The translations under genes were made by a program, and so were the position numbers. Below the pieces are notes generated by a model that ran no database searches, was not told where the DNA came from, and was given only the letters and a program-made list of their open reading frames with translations. A DNA stretch of 64,000 bases, taken from positions 9,858,001 to 9,922,000 of the forward strand of contig CM082585.2 of assembly GCA_040954595.2 (NCBI GenBank). The letters are read 5' to 3'. Source of the DNA: Balanoglossus misakiensis (lineage: Eukaryota > Hemichordata). The stretch's first letter is position 1; each line of letters begins with the position of its first letter. This document shows positions 30,401 through 43,483 of the stretch, one piece after another.

Positions 30401-30999
30401 AACGATTTCTATCTATCGCCACGGCCGTTATCGAATGTAGCAGAAATGAAGTAAACACAATAATCTCTGATCCCGGATCACAAAACACCTATGTACTATC
30501 AGGTGGTTGGCGGGCCCCAGACAGAAAGAGTTTGACAGTGTGGACTGAATTTTGCCATGAGTCCACATTCCGGAGGTCAGATGTGTTGAGAACCCCGCCT
30601 TTGCAAAACAATAGAAAGGGGACGTGTCAGACGAACTAACTACTGCTTTCACTTTTCCGGGTTCGGACCGGTAGCAAACATTTCACCTGGTGTATTTGAC
30701 GAGAGAAGTGATGTGGGGATAAAAGTTTTCTGCCATCAGAAAGTACTTTTTTCAATAACCGTTAGAGTCGCCATCGGGAGTTTTGCGAGATCGAGTTGAT
30801 TCAAAATCAAGCGTTGCCAGAAATAGCGTTTTTTCTACAATATACCAAACCGAGTCTTCACACATTCACACCTGCCCTCGTGTACGTCCGGTAACACCTT
30901 TTCGTAACACCGACGCCGATGGGGACCCCAAATTGCAAGTTCTGGGGTGTACTTTATCATCAAAATTAGAACAGTAGGAAACAAATATGAGATCCTTAC

Positions 31000-31150
31000 C
31001 TTGTGTTACAAGCTTATGATATTTCCAGTAGCACTTTTGCGCTCGGATGTCGCGAAATTCATAAGTATGTTGTCGGTGATCGCATTCAATTTCAACCGGC
31101 ACACCCAATATGGTAGAACGCTATACGTCATGGCTTTGCGGAAGGATAAT
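31000..31150 (-). promoter_or_regulatory. Candidate MYO7A non-coding first exon and promoter area
   Basis: A strong minus-strand splice donor (CACAAG then GTAAGGATC) sits at 31000-30994, and the MYO7A start-codon exon needs an upstream donor. The 5' end is not visible in the sequence; 31150 is only a rough limit. Other donors in the interval, such as one near 26920, could serve instead. Confidence 0.35.
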
Positions 31151-32203
31151 TGATAGGTAATTCCAACGAAGCGCGTATTTCCAAACTGTAAGATTGTTGG
31201 CTTTTTATTAAATTCACAACATTTTATAGGTTCTATTTTAGAGTTTACACATAGTATTTGTCTGTTTCTGATAAATAAAGACAGAACGGACAAAATAAAT
31301 CTTGCGCCACAAACTGAGCCACCCCTAAATATAATGGTATGGCAGGGGAACCATTAATTTATTAACACATTACCCAAAATGCCCAATGCAACATGGCCGC
31401 TCATGGGCCAGAAGTCTGGTCAACTCTGAGGTGGTAGGTACACGACCTCCCGCGCCCGGTGACCGCTCTGTGATTGTAGCATTAGGATTCTTCAATCGTC
31501 ACCTCAAAACACATTGTAGGTAACAGCATCATTAACATTCGCTCATGGCAATATATGATTTCTTGATCGCCTTTTCATCACTGCATATCGCGACATCGGG
31601 GGTCAAAGTCCACATGTTTGCATGTGTACGATTTCCCCTATGCAATGCCTATGGTGCATAATTCAGGAAGACCTCTTTCCTGGATTATAGTTCTCGAAAT
31701 ATTTGGTCAACACATTTACAGGGAAGTCGGGCATATAATTTCGAATTCGATTCTGTCAGGCTTCAATCAATGGTACAACTGAGTTAATTTTGAGCTTTTG
31801 AATGAGTTACCCATCTGCCCAACTTCCGGGTTCAGTTGGAAGGTGAAATATTTCCTGTTAAATTTCACGAGTTGTGACGCCGTGTTAAAACAAGTACGTG
31901 AGCATCTGGAAAATGTGGTGGCTGTGCCAGATTTGTATTTGTCAAATATAGATCTGTAAATATATGAACTTGGAAGGGATAAGCTGTCTGTATATAGATG
32001 GCGCTGTTCATCACCTTGGACACGTATACGAAACATGCCATTGCCATAGCCAGGTGCATCCTCCCAGGTGACCAAATAATAGCTGATATTAAAACCAGAG
32101 CGTAGGTGTCATAATAAGTAGAATTGTTGATCGCGTAATCATGGAATTATAAAAAGTAAACAAAAGTTGTAACTAAAGGGCCTTTAAATTATGATAGTCA
32201 AAC

Positions 32204-32299
32204 ATTAAGAACCATTTCACCACCATGGTTCAGTCCAAACCCATTGTTTCCTATGGTAAGATTGGACCTCTAAAGAGGGTATGGGGGTGAAAGGGTTAA
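32204..32299 (+). mobile_element. CCCTTTCACC miniature element, copy B
   Basis: Same internal sequence as 56465-56557 (CCATGGTTCAGTCCAAACCC onward) and a GGGGGTGAAAGGGTTAA right end. The left end is slightly degraded to AACCATTTCACC. Intergenic. Confidence 0.8.
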
Positions 32300-33788
32300 G
32301 TATGAGTAACAAGGGTATCTGTACAGTTTCAGATAGATGAATTTGTGTGGTAATCCGGCCAGACACTGGCGTGGTTGAAATTCTGGAACTCTCTGCATGT
32401 GTGCCCAATACTTATTGTTCTTAGCAACTGTGATAACATGTCAATTATTAATCAGGTCCCATTGAATTGAGCTGACTAGGCAATATATCATTCTGGGTAA
32501 ATGTACAATGTATCTTTGCATCTGTGAATGTGATAACCTTTGAACTTTTAACCCAGAACACTTGTGAGATTATTCAGATTTGCCACTTTTTATATGAATT
32601 TTGTTTAAAATATATACAGAAATAACGAAGTTAAACACTTTTGAAGTTTGAAGGATATGAATATGAGAATCGGCATGGAAAAAAATGAGTTTTGTTAAAA
32701 TCGGACAAATTTGAACCATGGGAAAAGCAATATATCATTTCTTCTGTGATGTGTCCTGAGTTGACATTATGCAAATGATATGCAGAATGAGTGGTTATTT
32801 GGACGCATACAGCCAAATGACTTGCACATACCTGCATGTGGTGTCATTTCTGGAGGAGATTCTGCGGTTTTGCTTGCTTCATCATGGAGAAACCTGGTGG
32901 CAAAGTTCTTGGAAGATTTCATAGGTATATGTATAAGAAATCACACGAACCATTTTGGCTATCTCGTAATCAAGACAAATGGCGTGACGCGGTAAAGTGG
33001 TTTTCTGTGTATGACAGTCAGACTTGTAATTTCATTTCTGGATTTTTTCTGTCTGGTTAACCAATCGACAAGATTTGTAAAATTCCAAGCCTTTTAGTTT
33101 ACGGGCTTGTATGCTTGTAAATCTAAGAATGTTGGCCTCGTATGACCACATCTCACACAAGTCAAGACATGAAGAGTATTACTCTATATGGTACCTGTCT
33201 AAGCCTTTCAACGCCATATTTAACTTGTCGTCTCTTTCAAAAAATTAGCCCTCATATCTTTTTCCTTTTTTTTTCTCAAATTTTGATCATGACCTGCAGA
33301 CAATCGAAAAGTATTTCCACTTGGTCTAAAAATAAGGGAAAATGTACTAAAAAATGTGTGAAAATTATAAAAATATGTTGCACCACATTTTGAGTATTTT
33401 GTAAAACTGCGTGGGTTGGTTTTGCGTGGGTGTCTGCAGGTGTCAGAGGTTATCCCAGTTGGCAAAGAGTGGCGCATTAAGAATGGGAGGCTTGAAAGTG
33501 GTATGCCATTTTCAGTTTTGCGAGTCTCTGGGAGAGGTCCTGCTATAGGCAAAAGTCTCCAGATGCAAATATTTCTGCGGTAAGTCTCTCAGACTGGTGT
33601 TCTATACAGGTGTGATGAGAACTCTTATCTTGGAGAATATGTGCATCTGTGGCATTTATATGAGTGCACACCGTCACACATCTTAGGCTTAGGTTTTTTT
33701 GTGTAGGTCAAATAAACTAAGACTTGAAATGTTTGTTTTAACCGTAGAACTGACAGTGACACTGGGCTGACAGAACAAGACATCAAAG

Positions 33789-36700
33789 ATGAAGTTCTAT
33801 CTGCACATGGAGTCAGCGCCCGAATTCACCATGGTGGTGAAGTTAGATGATGACGGAGACAAGAAGGTCAATGATATCTTGCAAGTAAGTAGGAACTTGA
33901 ATTTGCCGTATCATTTTTCTGAAGTTAAGGGTTCATGATCTGGAAAGAGCTGGAATTTCAGACCATGGCATTACTGAAAAATACTAGTGTTCTGTGTGGT
34001 TTTGTTTGTACTGTGACGTAGACAGTAAAATGTACTCAAATTATTATTAAGTCTACGTGATGGTATTTAATGCACATATAGTGCTGGGAAGAAAACGAAA
34101 CTTCACTGAGTGCGTGGGCAGTCGGTGCCAATGAGGACACGCGTTCCAATGATAAGTGTGACATCGTATGACGCCTACACATCTACCACGTGGTTGTCAT
34201 GCTTTGCAGGAGGAAGTTCTCTGTATATGAATATTAATACAGAGTAAACCCCTAACTAATATTGTTATCTGACAGTGACAACTGTGAAGAAGCCAGTGCT
34301 TGGGGTCATGACCGTGATTGATTTTTGGTCCGGTCTGATATATATGAAAAACTTGTTACCTCTGTATGTATACATGTAGACCTTGCACGTTGTGGTGAGT
34401 GTGGGTAAAAGATTTTCAAGTTTGTGTCTTTTTAAATCAAGATTATGTTTTACTTGCAGTTGTTTTCTGAGAACTATAACATGAAGCATGGAGAAGTGCG
34501 GACACTCCAACCAAAGGATATCTATCTACAGACACATGACCGGTATGTGCTGACTGCATAATTGTATGCGTTATTACCATAGTGCAAAGTTTGGAAGACA
34601 TATGAAAAGGGTGTATCTAGCCGTTTTGAACTGCCTGAAAAATAATTTCCCCCATTTTCTTTCCACCATTAACCTACACAGCAAGAAGCTAAGCTGTTCA
34701 GATTCTGTCTTAAAAATCAAAGAGAAATCTGATGTCTACGTACGCCTCTTGTGTGATCAACCGGAGGAAAAGGAAACCAAAGAAAAGCATAAGAAATCAG
34801 AACCTCGTGAAGTGAAACCAGAACCTTGTGAAGTGACAACAAAAAAATCAGAGGAAAAATTGAAAGAAAAAAAGGAAGTTAAGGAACAGCTGTCGAAACC
34901 TGTGAAAGAAAACCCTGTCTTGTCAAAGGGTAAGTGAATTATAAATGAATCAATCAATCAATCAATGATTGGATGGATGAAGGAAGGAAGGAATGAATGA
35001 ATGATTGATTGGGTAATTGATTGATTGATTGAATGAATGTATGAATGAATGAATGAATGAATGAATGAATGAATGAATGACTAAAGAAATTTAGTATTTT
35101 TGAACTAACAACATTCTTGCAAATACCCTGTATTTCAGAACCAGCCCCTGTAAAAACGAAGGGCAAGGCATCTGTTCCACCAGTTTGTAGGTGCAAGAAA
35201 GCCACTCGGCCACCCAGTGATAAGTCTGGTGCCAAGGCCAAAACAAAAAAGATGACTAAAGAGGAGGAATATATTGCCGAAAAACTACAGACTGATTACA
35301 CTGTCCATGTGGAAGGTCCAAGTTGTGGACTGTTTGGACTTGACAGCGACGAGGAAACAGAAATCGATTCGCGTGAGAAACGTGGACGATATAAACTGGA
35401 TATGGTTGTCAAACCAGACGAAAAAACAATCTGGTACTGTTGTGTGAAAAATCTAACTCTGCTTCCTTTTAGGGACTGTGCACAAATTCAAGTTACAGAG
35501 CATTATGAGTTTGGACATTTTCAGACATAAAGTAAAACCTGTCTAAACCGAACACCAAAGGGAAGGAAGAAATTATTCAGTTTGCAGAGTGTGCGGTTTA
35601 TAGAGGTTCTTTTAACATGTGTTTCTATGTCAAAGAGGCAGGAAATGTGTTCAGCATAGACTAGGTTTTGTTAAGATGGGTTTTTACTGTATATTCATCT
35701 GTGTGGAGCCAATGAATTCACAGGCAGCGTATCATAAGACTTGGAGTTTCTGTTTTATTTGCCTTCACAGCATAAAAGCTGAACAGATCTCGGAAGATGA
35801 AGAATCGGACGATGACGATGGCAATGTCATGGTGAAGGCCAAGAAGTATCTGGAGGAGAGCAAGTGCTCGAAGGCGCGAGAGATTTATCGGAACGCTCTG
35901 GAGGAGAACCCCCAGAGCAAGGATGCACTAGTTGGCATGTGTAAGTGTCAGAGGTGAGAGTTCAAAGGTCAGGGCCTGTGTAATGTAAACAAAAAATGTG
36001 ACCGTGACTGCAGTCTGTTTATTCACTCCCTCACCGTAGCAGATCCATTTGAACTTCACATGCCACAGTTGTTGTTGTTGTTGTTGTTATATATTTCAAA
36101 TTGTTGTACCTTCCAGTTCGTGTTTATCGGAGAGCTGGTCGCCTTGAAGAAGCACTTGAGTATCTCAAACAGGCGGACAAATTGTATCGATACAACTACA
36201 GGATTAATCAAATGTGAGTCTTAAAGGGACAAAGTCTCTGTTTTTGATGTCAAAATCCATTAAATACCTACTCCAACTTTTCTGCAGAAAACATGAGGTG
36301 CAAGTCTTAGGGAAAACAGAAGTAATACTGATTATTGTCCGCTGTTTCTGTAGGCTAGGGGAGACCTATCTGGAGCTGAAGAACGGTATTGAATCTGTCG
36401 TGGCCTACACGATCTGCATGCGCTCCAAAGATAAAATGAGTAAACGACGGTTGCAGGATATTCATTTCGGCATGAGCAAAGGGTTCCTCATGGCTGGCAA
36501 AAAGGTGGAAGGGCTCAAAACACTACAGGTAAGAGTGACAGTGTCATTTCGTTCAACTGGAAGAGTTCAAAGAATCATAGTAACTTGATTCAGTAAAAAG
36601 TCTTGAAAAAAAAGTGGCAGTTTCCTCCAAGGTTGGGACTGTGACACATGTTTGCTGTCTGTCAGAGCTGTGATGAACCAGACAGTCATAATTATACATG

Positions 36701-39700
36701 ATGATATCACACTGTTTTGATCTGAGGTTCTGAGCTCAATTTCAGACTTACCCCCCTCCTTCCATGTATAAAGATCCAACGCTGCCATTGAGATCAATGA
36801 AGTTGGACCAAACCACAGTGGTGAAAGGGGTTAAAGTATCATAAGATAACCAGTTATTTCATGAAATGAACAGGATGTTCGCCCTTTCCCCCCTGCAATG
36901 TATATGAAAGTTTTACATGAGATATAATAACCCTTGCCTTCCAATTGTACAGACTCTGCTGAAAGAAAACATTGAGCACCACAAAGCATTGCTGGAGTAC
37001 GCGTCGATGATTTACACCAAGTCGCCTCTGGGCCACAAGGAATCTATCACCATGGCGCTGACTGTGTTGACCCAATCCAAAGGTAGGAAAATCTGACACG
37101 GCTTACTTTGGATGTTTATAGGCCAGAATATTTCATTGTGCCATTCTCCGGGGTTCTTTGTTCAAATTGGCAAAATTTAGACTCCAAAATAGAATCAACC
37201 ATGGGTTGCAACTGGGTGCATGTATACTGAACGTCCAATGTGAACTGAAATACCAAAGTTGATGTTGATGTTTTTACATAGAAAATCAGTAAGAAGCTTT
37301 GATCAGTGGTTTGCAGTGTACTTCGATCTACCCCGACTGTGTGGTATCTACGTCAAATCTCCCTGAAATCTCACAACTGTGCACAAGATAACAAAACATG
37401 ACCTTTATACATATATGCGCGTAATGGTATTATCACGGTGTCATGTCTGTCTCTTCATTTTTCACCACGATATTCTCTTTTTCCTTTCCGCAGGCAAGGA
37501 CAAAGAAGCGGCACAACTTTTGATAAAAATGCTGCGTCATCAAAACGGAATGAAATTTTTACAAAGGTAAACCTGAAGTGAAATTGATTTGACTTGTTCA
37601 CAACACACAGTGAAAGCTTTAGTTTTTAGTTCCAGACATTGGTAAGTGTTTATGACCAACTATATTTTACATTTTGAAACAAATTGTTTTCTTTCAGTGA
37701 GATACATGAAGCCTGGAGTTCGGTGTCAGCTCTGTCATTTCTCTGCAATCAGCTCAGAGACCTTGGAGGTGAGTTGAAGTAACACTTTACCCATAATCCA
37801 TGGAGTCATGTGATATGTTATTTAGCCAATCATGACTGATTAGTGGAAGCCATCTTGTTTTGTCTGTATGTTCCCTTTATTCCTGTTTCTGTCATAGTTT
37901 TATCCGACTGTACAAGTTAGGTTTTTCAGGGGACTTTTACACAGTAAAAAGGTCAAAAGGTCACATGAGTTGCACTGATTTGAGATGGAATATTGTCTTC
38001 AGTTTGCGTTCAGTCTTTTGGTTCGTCGGTAACGAGTCACCCGGAAGTCTACCAAGAAACTGTTTGAAAAATGAAAACAAAATTCCATGTCACGTTCAAG
38101 AGTTGACTGGCTGAATGTATATCTTTATCAAACACAGCTATGCCCACAAACATGTAGCTGTGATGACTAGAGACAAACATTAAGTTATGTGATGAGCATC
38201 CTGACTTTTTGATGTTTGTCCTCCTCACTTCACCTTTATGGTTTCTACCCCATCTAGGTTATAAATATTAACCATACTTTAACTGAAACGCATCACAAGG
38301 AAGCTGGTGCTTTCTGTCTGCTTTTCCAGGGACGATATGACGTTCAGACTACATACATGTATATCACAGTATCGCACATCTGTTTGTCTATACTCAAGTG
38401 CATGTTCCTGACAATGAGAGCTACAGTGTCACTGGCGCTATTTTTATTCATAGCCTGGGTGAATATCATCATCACACACTTCCACAATGTCTGTGTGATG
38501 GAGTATGAGCTGATGACAAACACTCAGTATGTGACAACATCCGAGATATCTCGTACATCAGCAGCTCCTCAAAACAAGATCGACAATTTTGTTTGGTTCC
38601 AATTATTGATATTTTAGCCAATTTTATAGGTGCACTACAGTAAAATTTGGAACAAAAATTGACAATGATCAGATATTGATCACATTCTGTACCACACTTC
38701 ATATACCATACTCATTACCATATTGTGCCACAGCTGAATGCATGAAACTGTGTCAAATATTTCCCTCTGCTGAGGAAAGAACTGAAAAAGTGAACTATGC
38801 TTTGCTATGTTTAGAGACTTGGGAAGGATTCAGACTGGGTGTATATCATTACCAACCATTGTTTGTGATTTGGCAGCAGTGATTGAGAACGATACATATT
38901 CAGTCTGGCGTTAGCGGCACACAACCTCCTACATATATCATCAGATATGAACTGCGCAAAACGTTTCTCGCTTTCCATTTCATTTCACGAGCCTAAAAAA
39001 ATCACCAAAAAAAGCACAAATTGGTCAATGTCTCGGTGGTAAATGAAGATGTCCCGGTCAGAAAGTTCGGATTGGATGAATACCATCAGCAAACACCGCA
39101 AGGAATCATGATGCAGTGTTTGTTGATGATATGTATCCAGTTCGAGAATCAACAACGGAAACGACGGTTACTTTTTCCCGATTTCCATTTCTTCCATCAT
39201 GCATTCGCAAGGTCAGAGGTCAAAGTGCATGGCCTCTTGGGTCCATTGGCTAAATATCAGTAACATCAGCGTTCATACCCAAGCTGGGAGCTACCAGATT
39301 CAGTTTGCTGTTTCCAAGGCGCTTTACATTGATGCTATCACAATGGCTACTTCCCAGTGTCATAGCACCACGGTAATCTTGCCCTCAGCAAACCTGGTAG
39401 CTCACACATTTGCTGTGCTACATTCACTCATGGTACAATGACTAACTTAAATATAGGGATGATGCAAAGAAATTGCAAGTTGTTCTCAAGTTGAGTGTAA
39501 CTTTCTTTGAAAATCATGCTTGTTTAGTTAGAGAGCTCACTGGGTGCTACTCTTCATCTTCTCTCTCCTGTTACCTAGCGATACCGGAGGCAACAAAAAT
39601 CATCCAGAGAGCCGTGGGAGTAGAACCCAAGAATCCCCAACCGTTGCTGAATTTGATGCATATGTATGAGATACAGGACATGCACCAAGCAGCCATAGAT

Positions 39701-42141
39701 CTGGCGTTGTAAGTTTAAGTTTTAAAAAATCTCAACGGGGTTGTAGTTCATCAAGTTTGACCATGCTATATATAACCCACCAGCTGATTGGTTGGTCACA
39801 AGTTGAATACCCAATCAGTGTCATTGATTTTGACCAATTGTACAATTCACCAGCTGATTGGTTGGTTGAAATTTGAATACCCAATCAATGTCACAGATGT
39901 TGACCAATTGCAGAATTCACCTGCTGGGTGGTTGGTCATTGAATTAGGCAGTCAGAGCCGATACAGACATTACATGCTTCATGATGTTCAGTTTTAATGA
40001 TGTAGGCAAGTGTTCCACAGTTAGCAATGATGCTTCTAACTCTCTCTTCCTGAGTCAGAGTGATGTCAACTTTAGTTCATACTCACTGAGCTGACTGGAG
40101 GAAAACTTACACCAGGAACTGACATCACACGGTATTCTTGTTTATAGATACATGTATTACTTTTCAAGATTCAGATCCATCTGTCTTCTCTTTCTTTCAG
40201 AGATTATTTTAAAAAGCATAAAGATTTGGACATCGCTGGTGTACAATGTTCAAGTTTCATCCCACTGATAGAATGTGTTAAACACGATATTTATCTGAAT
40301 GGTAAGGTTAATCCCATTGTGATACCAGTTATTGCATTCAGAAATACAGCTGTTTTCTGTCATTATTTGAACCATGTCATTTATTACATTTATACTTTTG
40401 AAAGTGCTATAGGGAATTATTAAAAACAATGTCATTGACTTCTGCAGACCTGGAAAAAATCCGCCTATGGAGTACGGCAATTTCCTGCCAAAACGACAAA
40501 TGACCACTCACCAATGAGAACCAAGGGAATTGTAACAATGAGGGCACTTTTCAAAATGGCGCTCTTCAAGATAATTTTTGTGACATATAATTTATAGCAA
40601 ATTTACTCATTTTCCATTTGTAATGGCATGTTTTTTTGCAGATGCATCAACAGCCATGTCGGGGATCATCATCACCGTGGAATATCCACAAGATCGAGTG
40701 TACACCGACGACGAACTCTATATCTTGGCAGTGCTTTTTACTGTTGTCAAAATTTTATTTGTGAAGGGTTCCTACCGGATTCTGCATGGAATTAATAGGC
40801 TTCTCGGTACGTTCATTGAAACTTTCACCATGGCAGCTAAAATTTATCTAAATTTAAGCTTAATATCTTTTTGTAAAGTACTCCTTGAAAAAAACCATTG
40901 AATCGTGTGTATGGTTCTTGTTACAGATCCTTGTTACAAAGATCGCGACCTTCACCTGACCTTGATTCGCAACGAAGCCGCATACTACGCCACCATCAAT
41001 CAGCTGATGGCGATTGACATGGTGCCACTGCCAGATTATCCAAAATTTATTTATTTTGCTTCAGACAGTCATTGTCTGACACCAGCATGGCGGAGCATAC
41101 AATACAAGGTACAGCAAACAGATTTCTGAACTAATTTGCATATAAAATGTGTGTGCACCTGGTGTGTTTGTGATAATGCATTAACATAGATTCTCAGAAG
41201 CATCACCATCTCAGTTTCTGACCATGCACCTCTTTTGAGTTCATGTCAAAGGTCACTAGCAAATGTTAATAATGACTTCTTATGTTTCTTGCAGGGATCT
41301 AAGCACATTATCCACCCACTCCTCGCTACTGGTTGTAAGATTTGGCATCTGAGACCCGAGGGCACTTTCTATCCCAAGGAAAATTTCTTCAGTATGATGA
41401 AAATTCTACCCAAGCGAGCCACGGTGATTTTTAACATGGGGGAGATTGATTGCAGAGAGGGAATAACCTTTGCCGTGGAAAAGTGTAAATATGATGTGAG
41501 TTGTACCGACTTTTGTTCAAAATGGTTTTTGCTAATGGAGTTCTAATGGTTTGTCAGAAGAGAAATGGTAGATTATTCTGTACGTATGCATGTCATGATG
41601 TTTTGTTTTGTGGTGTGATCAAACATGGCTGACTTGGTCAAACTATCACTGTCATTACATTTCAGACAATCGAGGAAGGCATCTCCAAAGTGATCGACAT
41701 CTATCTCAAAGTGATGAAGAAACTCAAGTCCCTGTACAATCTGCGAGTCTTTGTTCATCCGGTCAATCCAGTGTTGGACCTCACCAGATCCATGGTGAAA
41801 AGGTTCAACGTAGCTCTGGAAAAAGCTGTCCACGAAACACCCGGATTGATCTGGTTAGACCTAGCCAAGGATTTGTTGACACCGTCTGGAGATCAGTTAG
41901 ATCCCCAATATAGTAAGTGTTCTTGACACAGTCTTTTCCTGTGATGGTTTAATATCACACGACCATAATAATCAATCAAACTGTGTACAGCAAAATAGAA
42001 TGTTGGAGATACAAGCAAATGTTTACATCTGGTTGAATTTCATAAACATGTTCTTGTGTCTCAACAGGTCTTGATCAATCTCATTTGCATCCCTGCTATC
42101 TCCGGCTGTTGGAAAAGGCGCTGGACAAGAAACGCAGCTGA
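33789..42141 (+). CDS. Ubiquitin-like/TPR protein with SGNH-hydrolase-like C-terminus, 17 coding exons
   Basis: Not a protein I can name. Exons: 33789-33884, 34460-34542, 34682-34929, 35139-about 35433, 35771-35940, 36117-36213, 36354-36528, 36953-37082, 37494-37566, 37698-37768, 39579-39708, 40201-40301, 40642-40806, 40927-41108, 41295-41495, 41666-41912, 42068-42141; about 845 aa. Residues 1-85 look like a beta-grasp (ubiquitin-like) domain, followed by a Lys/Glu-rich linker to about 140. TPR-like helices span about 258-520 (for example AREIYRNALEENPQSKDALV and AGRLEEALEYLKQA). The C-terminus has three SGNH-type blocks: SDSH (657-660), GEIDCR (721-726) and DQSHLHP (824-830). They suggest a Ser nucleophile and an Asp-x-x-His pair. 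No signal peptide or clear membrane segment, so it is probably cytosolic. The exon 4 donor is uncertain (TG then GTACTG fits the frame but is weak). The ATG follows AAG in exon 1. Confidence 0.85.
34946..35085. repeat. AATC/GAATGAAT tetranucleotide repeats
   Basis: Runs of CAAT, GGAA, TGAT and GAAT units in the intron between exons 3 and 4 of the TPR/SGNH gene. Simple repeats; open frames across them are artefacts. Confidence 0.88.
35528..35612. mobile_element. Relic of a pogo-like miniature element
   Basis: Begins AGTAAAACCTGTCTAAACCG, matching the left end of the better-preserved element at 55380-55545. It ends in a diverged inverted end (GTGCGGTTTATAGAGGTT). It lies about 95 bp past the proposed end of exon 4. 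Confidence 0.65.
36066..36088. repeat. (GTT)n repeat upstream of exon 6 acceptor
   Basis: About seven GTT units about 30 bp before the exon 6 acceptor of the TPR/SGNH gene. Confidence 0.85.
36656..36745. repeat. Dispersed repeat, inverted partner of 18823-18903
   Basis: Reverse-complement match to 18823-18903 over about 80 bp with few differences. It lies next to a partial CCCTTTCACC element at 36755-36836 in the intron between exons 7 and 8 of the TPR/SGNH gene. Confidence 0.75.
36755..36836 (-). mobile_element. CCCTTTCACC miniature element, partial copy D
   Basis: Only one end is clear: GTTGGACCAAACCACAGTGG followed by TGAAAGGGGTTAA, which corresponds to the end of copy A. The other half is diverged. 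Confidence 0.5.
37769..39578. other. Long intron 10 of the TPR/SGNH gene
   Basis: This 1.8-kb intron links exon 10 (ends DLG, phase 1) to exon 11 (begins AIPEATKIIQRA). I see no coding exon inside that joins in frame, and none of its open frames resembles TPR sequence. Confidence 0.7.
39775..39945. repeat. Tandem repeat of about 67 bp, two and a half copies
   Basis: Units share CACCAGCTGATTGGTTGGT, then GAATACCCAATCA, then TTGACCAATTG. They lie in the intron between exons 11 and 12 of the TPR/SGNH gene. Confidence 0.8.
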
Positions 42142-43008
42142 TCAGTGAGCCAATCAGAGCCAACCAGAAGAAGAAGACAACTCCATTGAAAGAGAGACAT
42201 ATGGAATTATAATCTCATGCTTTTATTTTACAATGTATGTTAGTCTCTAGGTGATATTTGCATTCACAACTCTTCGAAGGAACCAAGAGTATCTATCCTG
42301 TTCATGCATATCTATTTTAAAATTTATAATTTGTAAATTTTTAACATAGAAATTATTTGAACTGACCTCTGATAAAACAGAGGAGTGTAATCTCGGAATC
42401 AGAAATTCAGGGAATGGTACTGAATTTGACTTTATACACCACCAATCAATCTGATTTTCATATTAATCAGCATTTATTCTAGATTTTATGGTAATGAGAA
42501 GATTGACCAAAATAACAAATAGGAGGACGGTTAGCAAGTCTTATATAACAAAATTCTTTAATTACAAATGAGAAGAATTACACTTCATTTGTTATGTGTT
42601 AAGGACAACTTTTTGTGCTATATAGATTCATTAAGTGTCTTTTACCATTGCTTTGAAGCATGCATTCATAGTCAGACATTGCAAATGGATGGCATTTTTG
42701 ACATGAAACACTTCTTGAGAGCAACTCAAATATCATGGAATTGTGAGAGCCTGGTAGGGTGAATCCCATGTGTGACATCTGTGAACACTTAGAATTATTG
42801 TTTTTAGGATGAAACAACTCATTGCATACAAAAGATGCCTGCAATAAGATATTGAAGTAACTGTGAGACTCAGATGTTTTTTTCATACATATGTTTCTTA
42901 AGTCTAGACGAGTTGTAAACTCTGAAGTAAAAACAATGTATTCAGTGGCCGGAATGAACATTTGATGTTTATATGCACGTTTATGGTCTGTGTTTAATTT
43001 TTTTGTTG

Positions 43009-43014
43009 AATAAA
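43009..43014 (+). terminator. Candidate poly(A) signal of the TPR/SGNH gene
   Basis: AATAAA about 870 nt after the stop, followed within 40 nt by a GTTCATTTTTGTTTGTG stretch that fits a downstream element. Confidence 0.6.
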
Positions 43015-43477
43015 AGTTTAATTTCAATTGCATGCACTGCATTACGAATGTTCATTTTTGTTTGTGAGAGAGAAAATGGATGCAGCTTTATTTTAAATCA
43101 GTCACTTCATATCAGTGACACATGAACTATGAGGAGTAGCTTATCATCAATCATTAGAATGCATGTATTTGATTTCAGGAAAATGGAACAATAGTTATGA
43201 ATGCCAGAAAGATTACAAAACAGTAAAATTATTGTTTTTAAAATCCACTTTTTGTGTAGTATATGAAGCTTATACTATGAAAGCAGGGCTTAAATATTAC
43301 AAATGGTCAGCTTTAACTTGAATCATGTCTCAAAGTACGTATATAGCTGAGATTTAAAATAACAGAACATATCAAGAATTACAAGAATTTATGATTGTCA
43401 TATTGCAAATACCGGTTTATAGTACAAGTATACTTATGTTAATATTTCCCAAGTCTTCCCAAAGTTTGAATAATAGC

Positions 43478-43483
43478 TTTATT
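43478..43483 (-). terminator. Candidate poly(A) signal of the MyTH4-FERM gene
   Basis: AATAAA on the minus strand about 400 nt after the stop codon at 43883-43881. Confidence 0.5.

Larger units (their letters stand above)
26802..33788. other. Intergenic stretch between MYO7A and the TPR/SGNH gene
   Basis: The two genes point away from each other here. I see no additional coding exons; open frames are under 111 codons and unrecognised. The stretch holds a tandem duplication (27010-27235), a miniature element (27284-27476), a candidate MYO7A non-coding first exon ending at 31000, and a CCCTTTCACC element (32204-32299). The promoters of both flanking genes probably lie between about 31 and 33.7 kb. 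Confidence 0.6.

Noticed and set aside
34566-34937. Alternative start for the TPR/SGNH gene at 34566
   Set aside because: That frame runs through an intron into exon 3; the spliced start at 33789 gives a continuous beta-grasp-like domain with matching phases.
35954-35960. GTGAGAG as donor of exon 5 in the TPR/SGNH gene
   Set aside because: The stronger GTAAGT at 35941 gives phase 1, which is what exon 6 requires.
42599-43042. 147-codon minus-strand open frame
   Set aside because: Lies in the 3' UTR of the TPR/SGNH gene on the opposite strand and has no domain.
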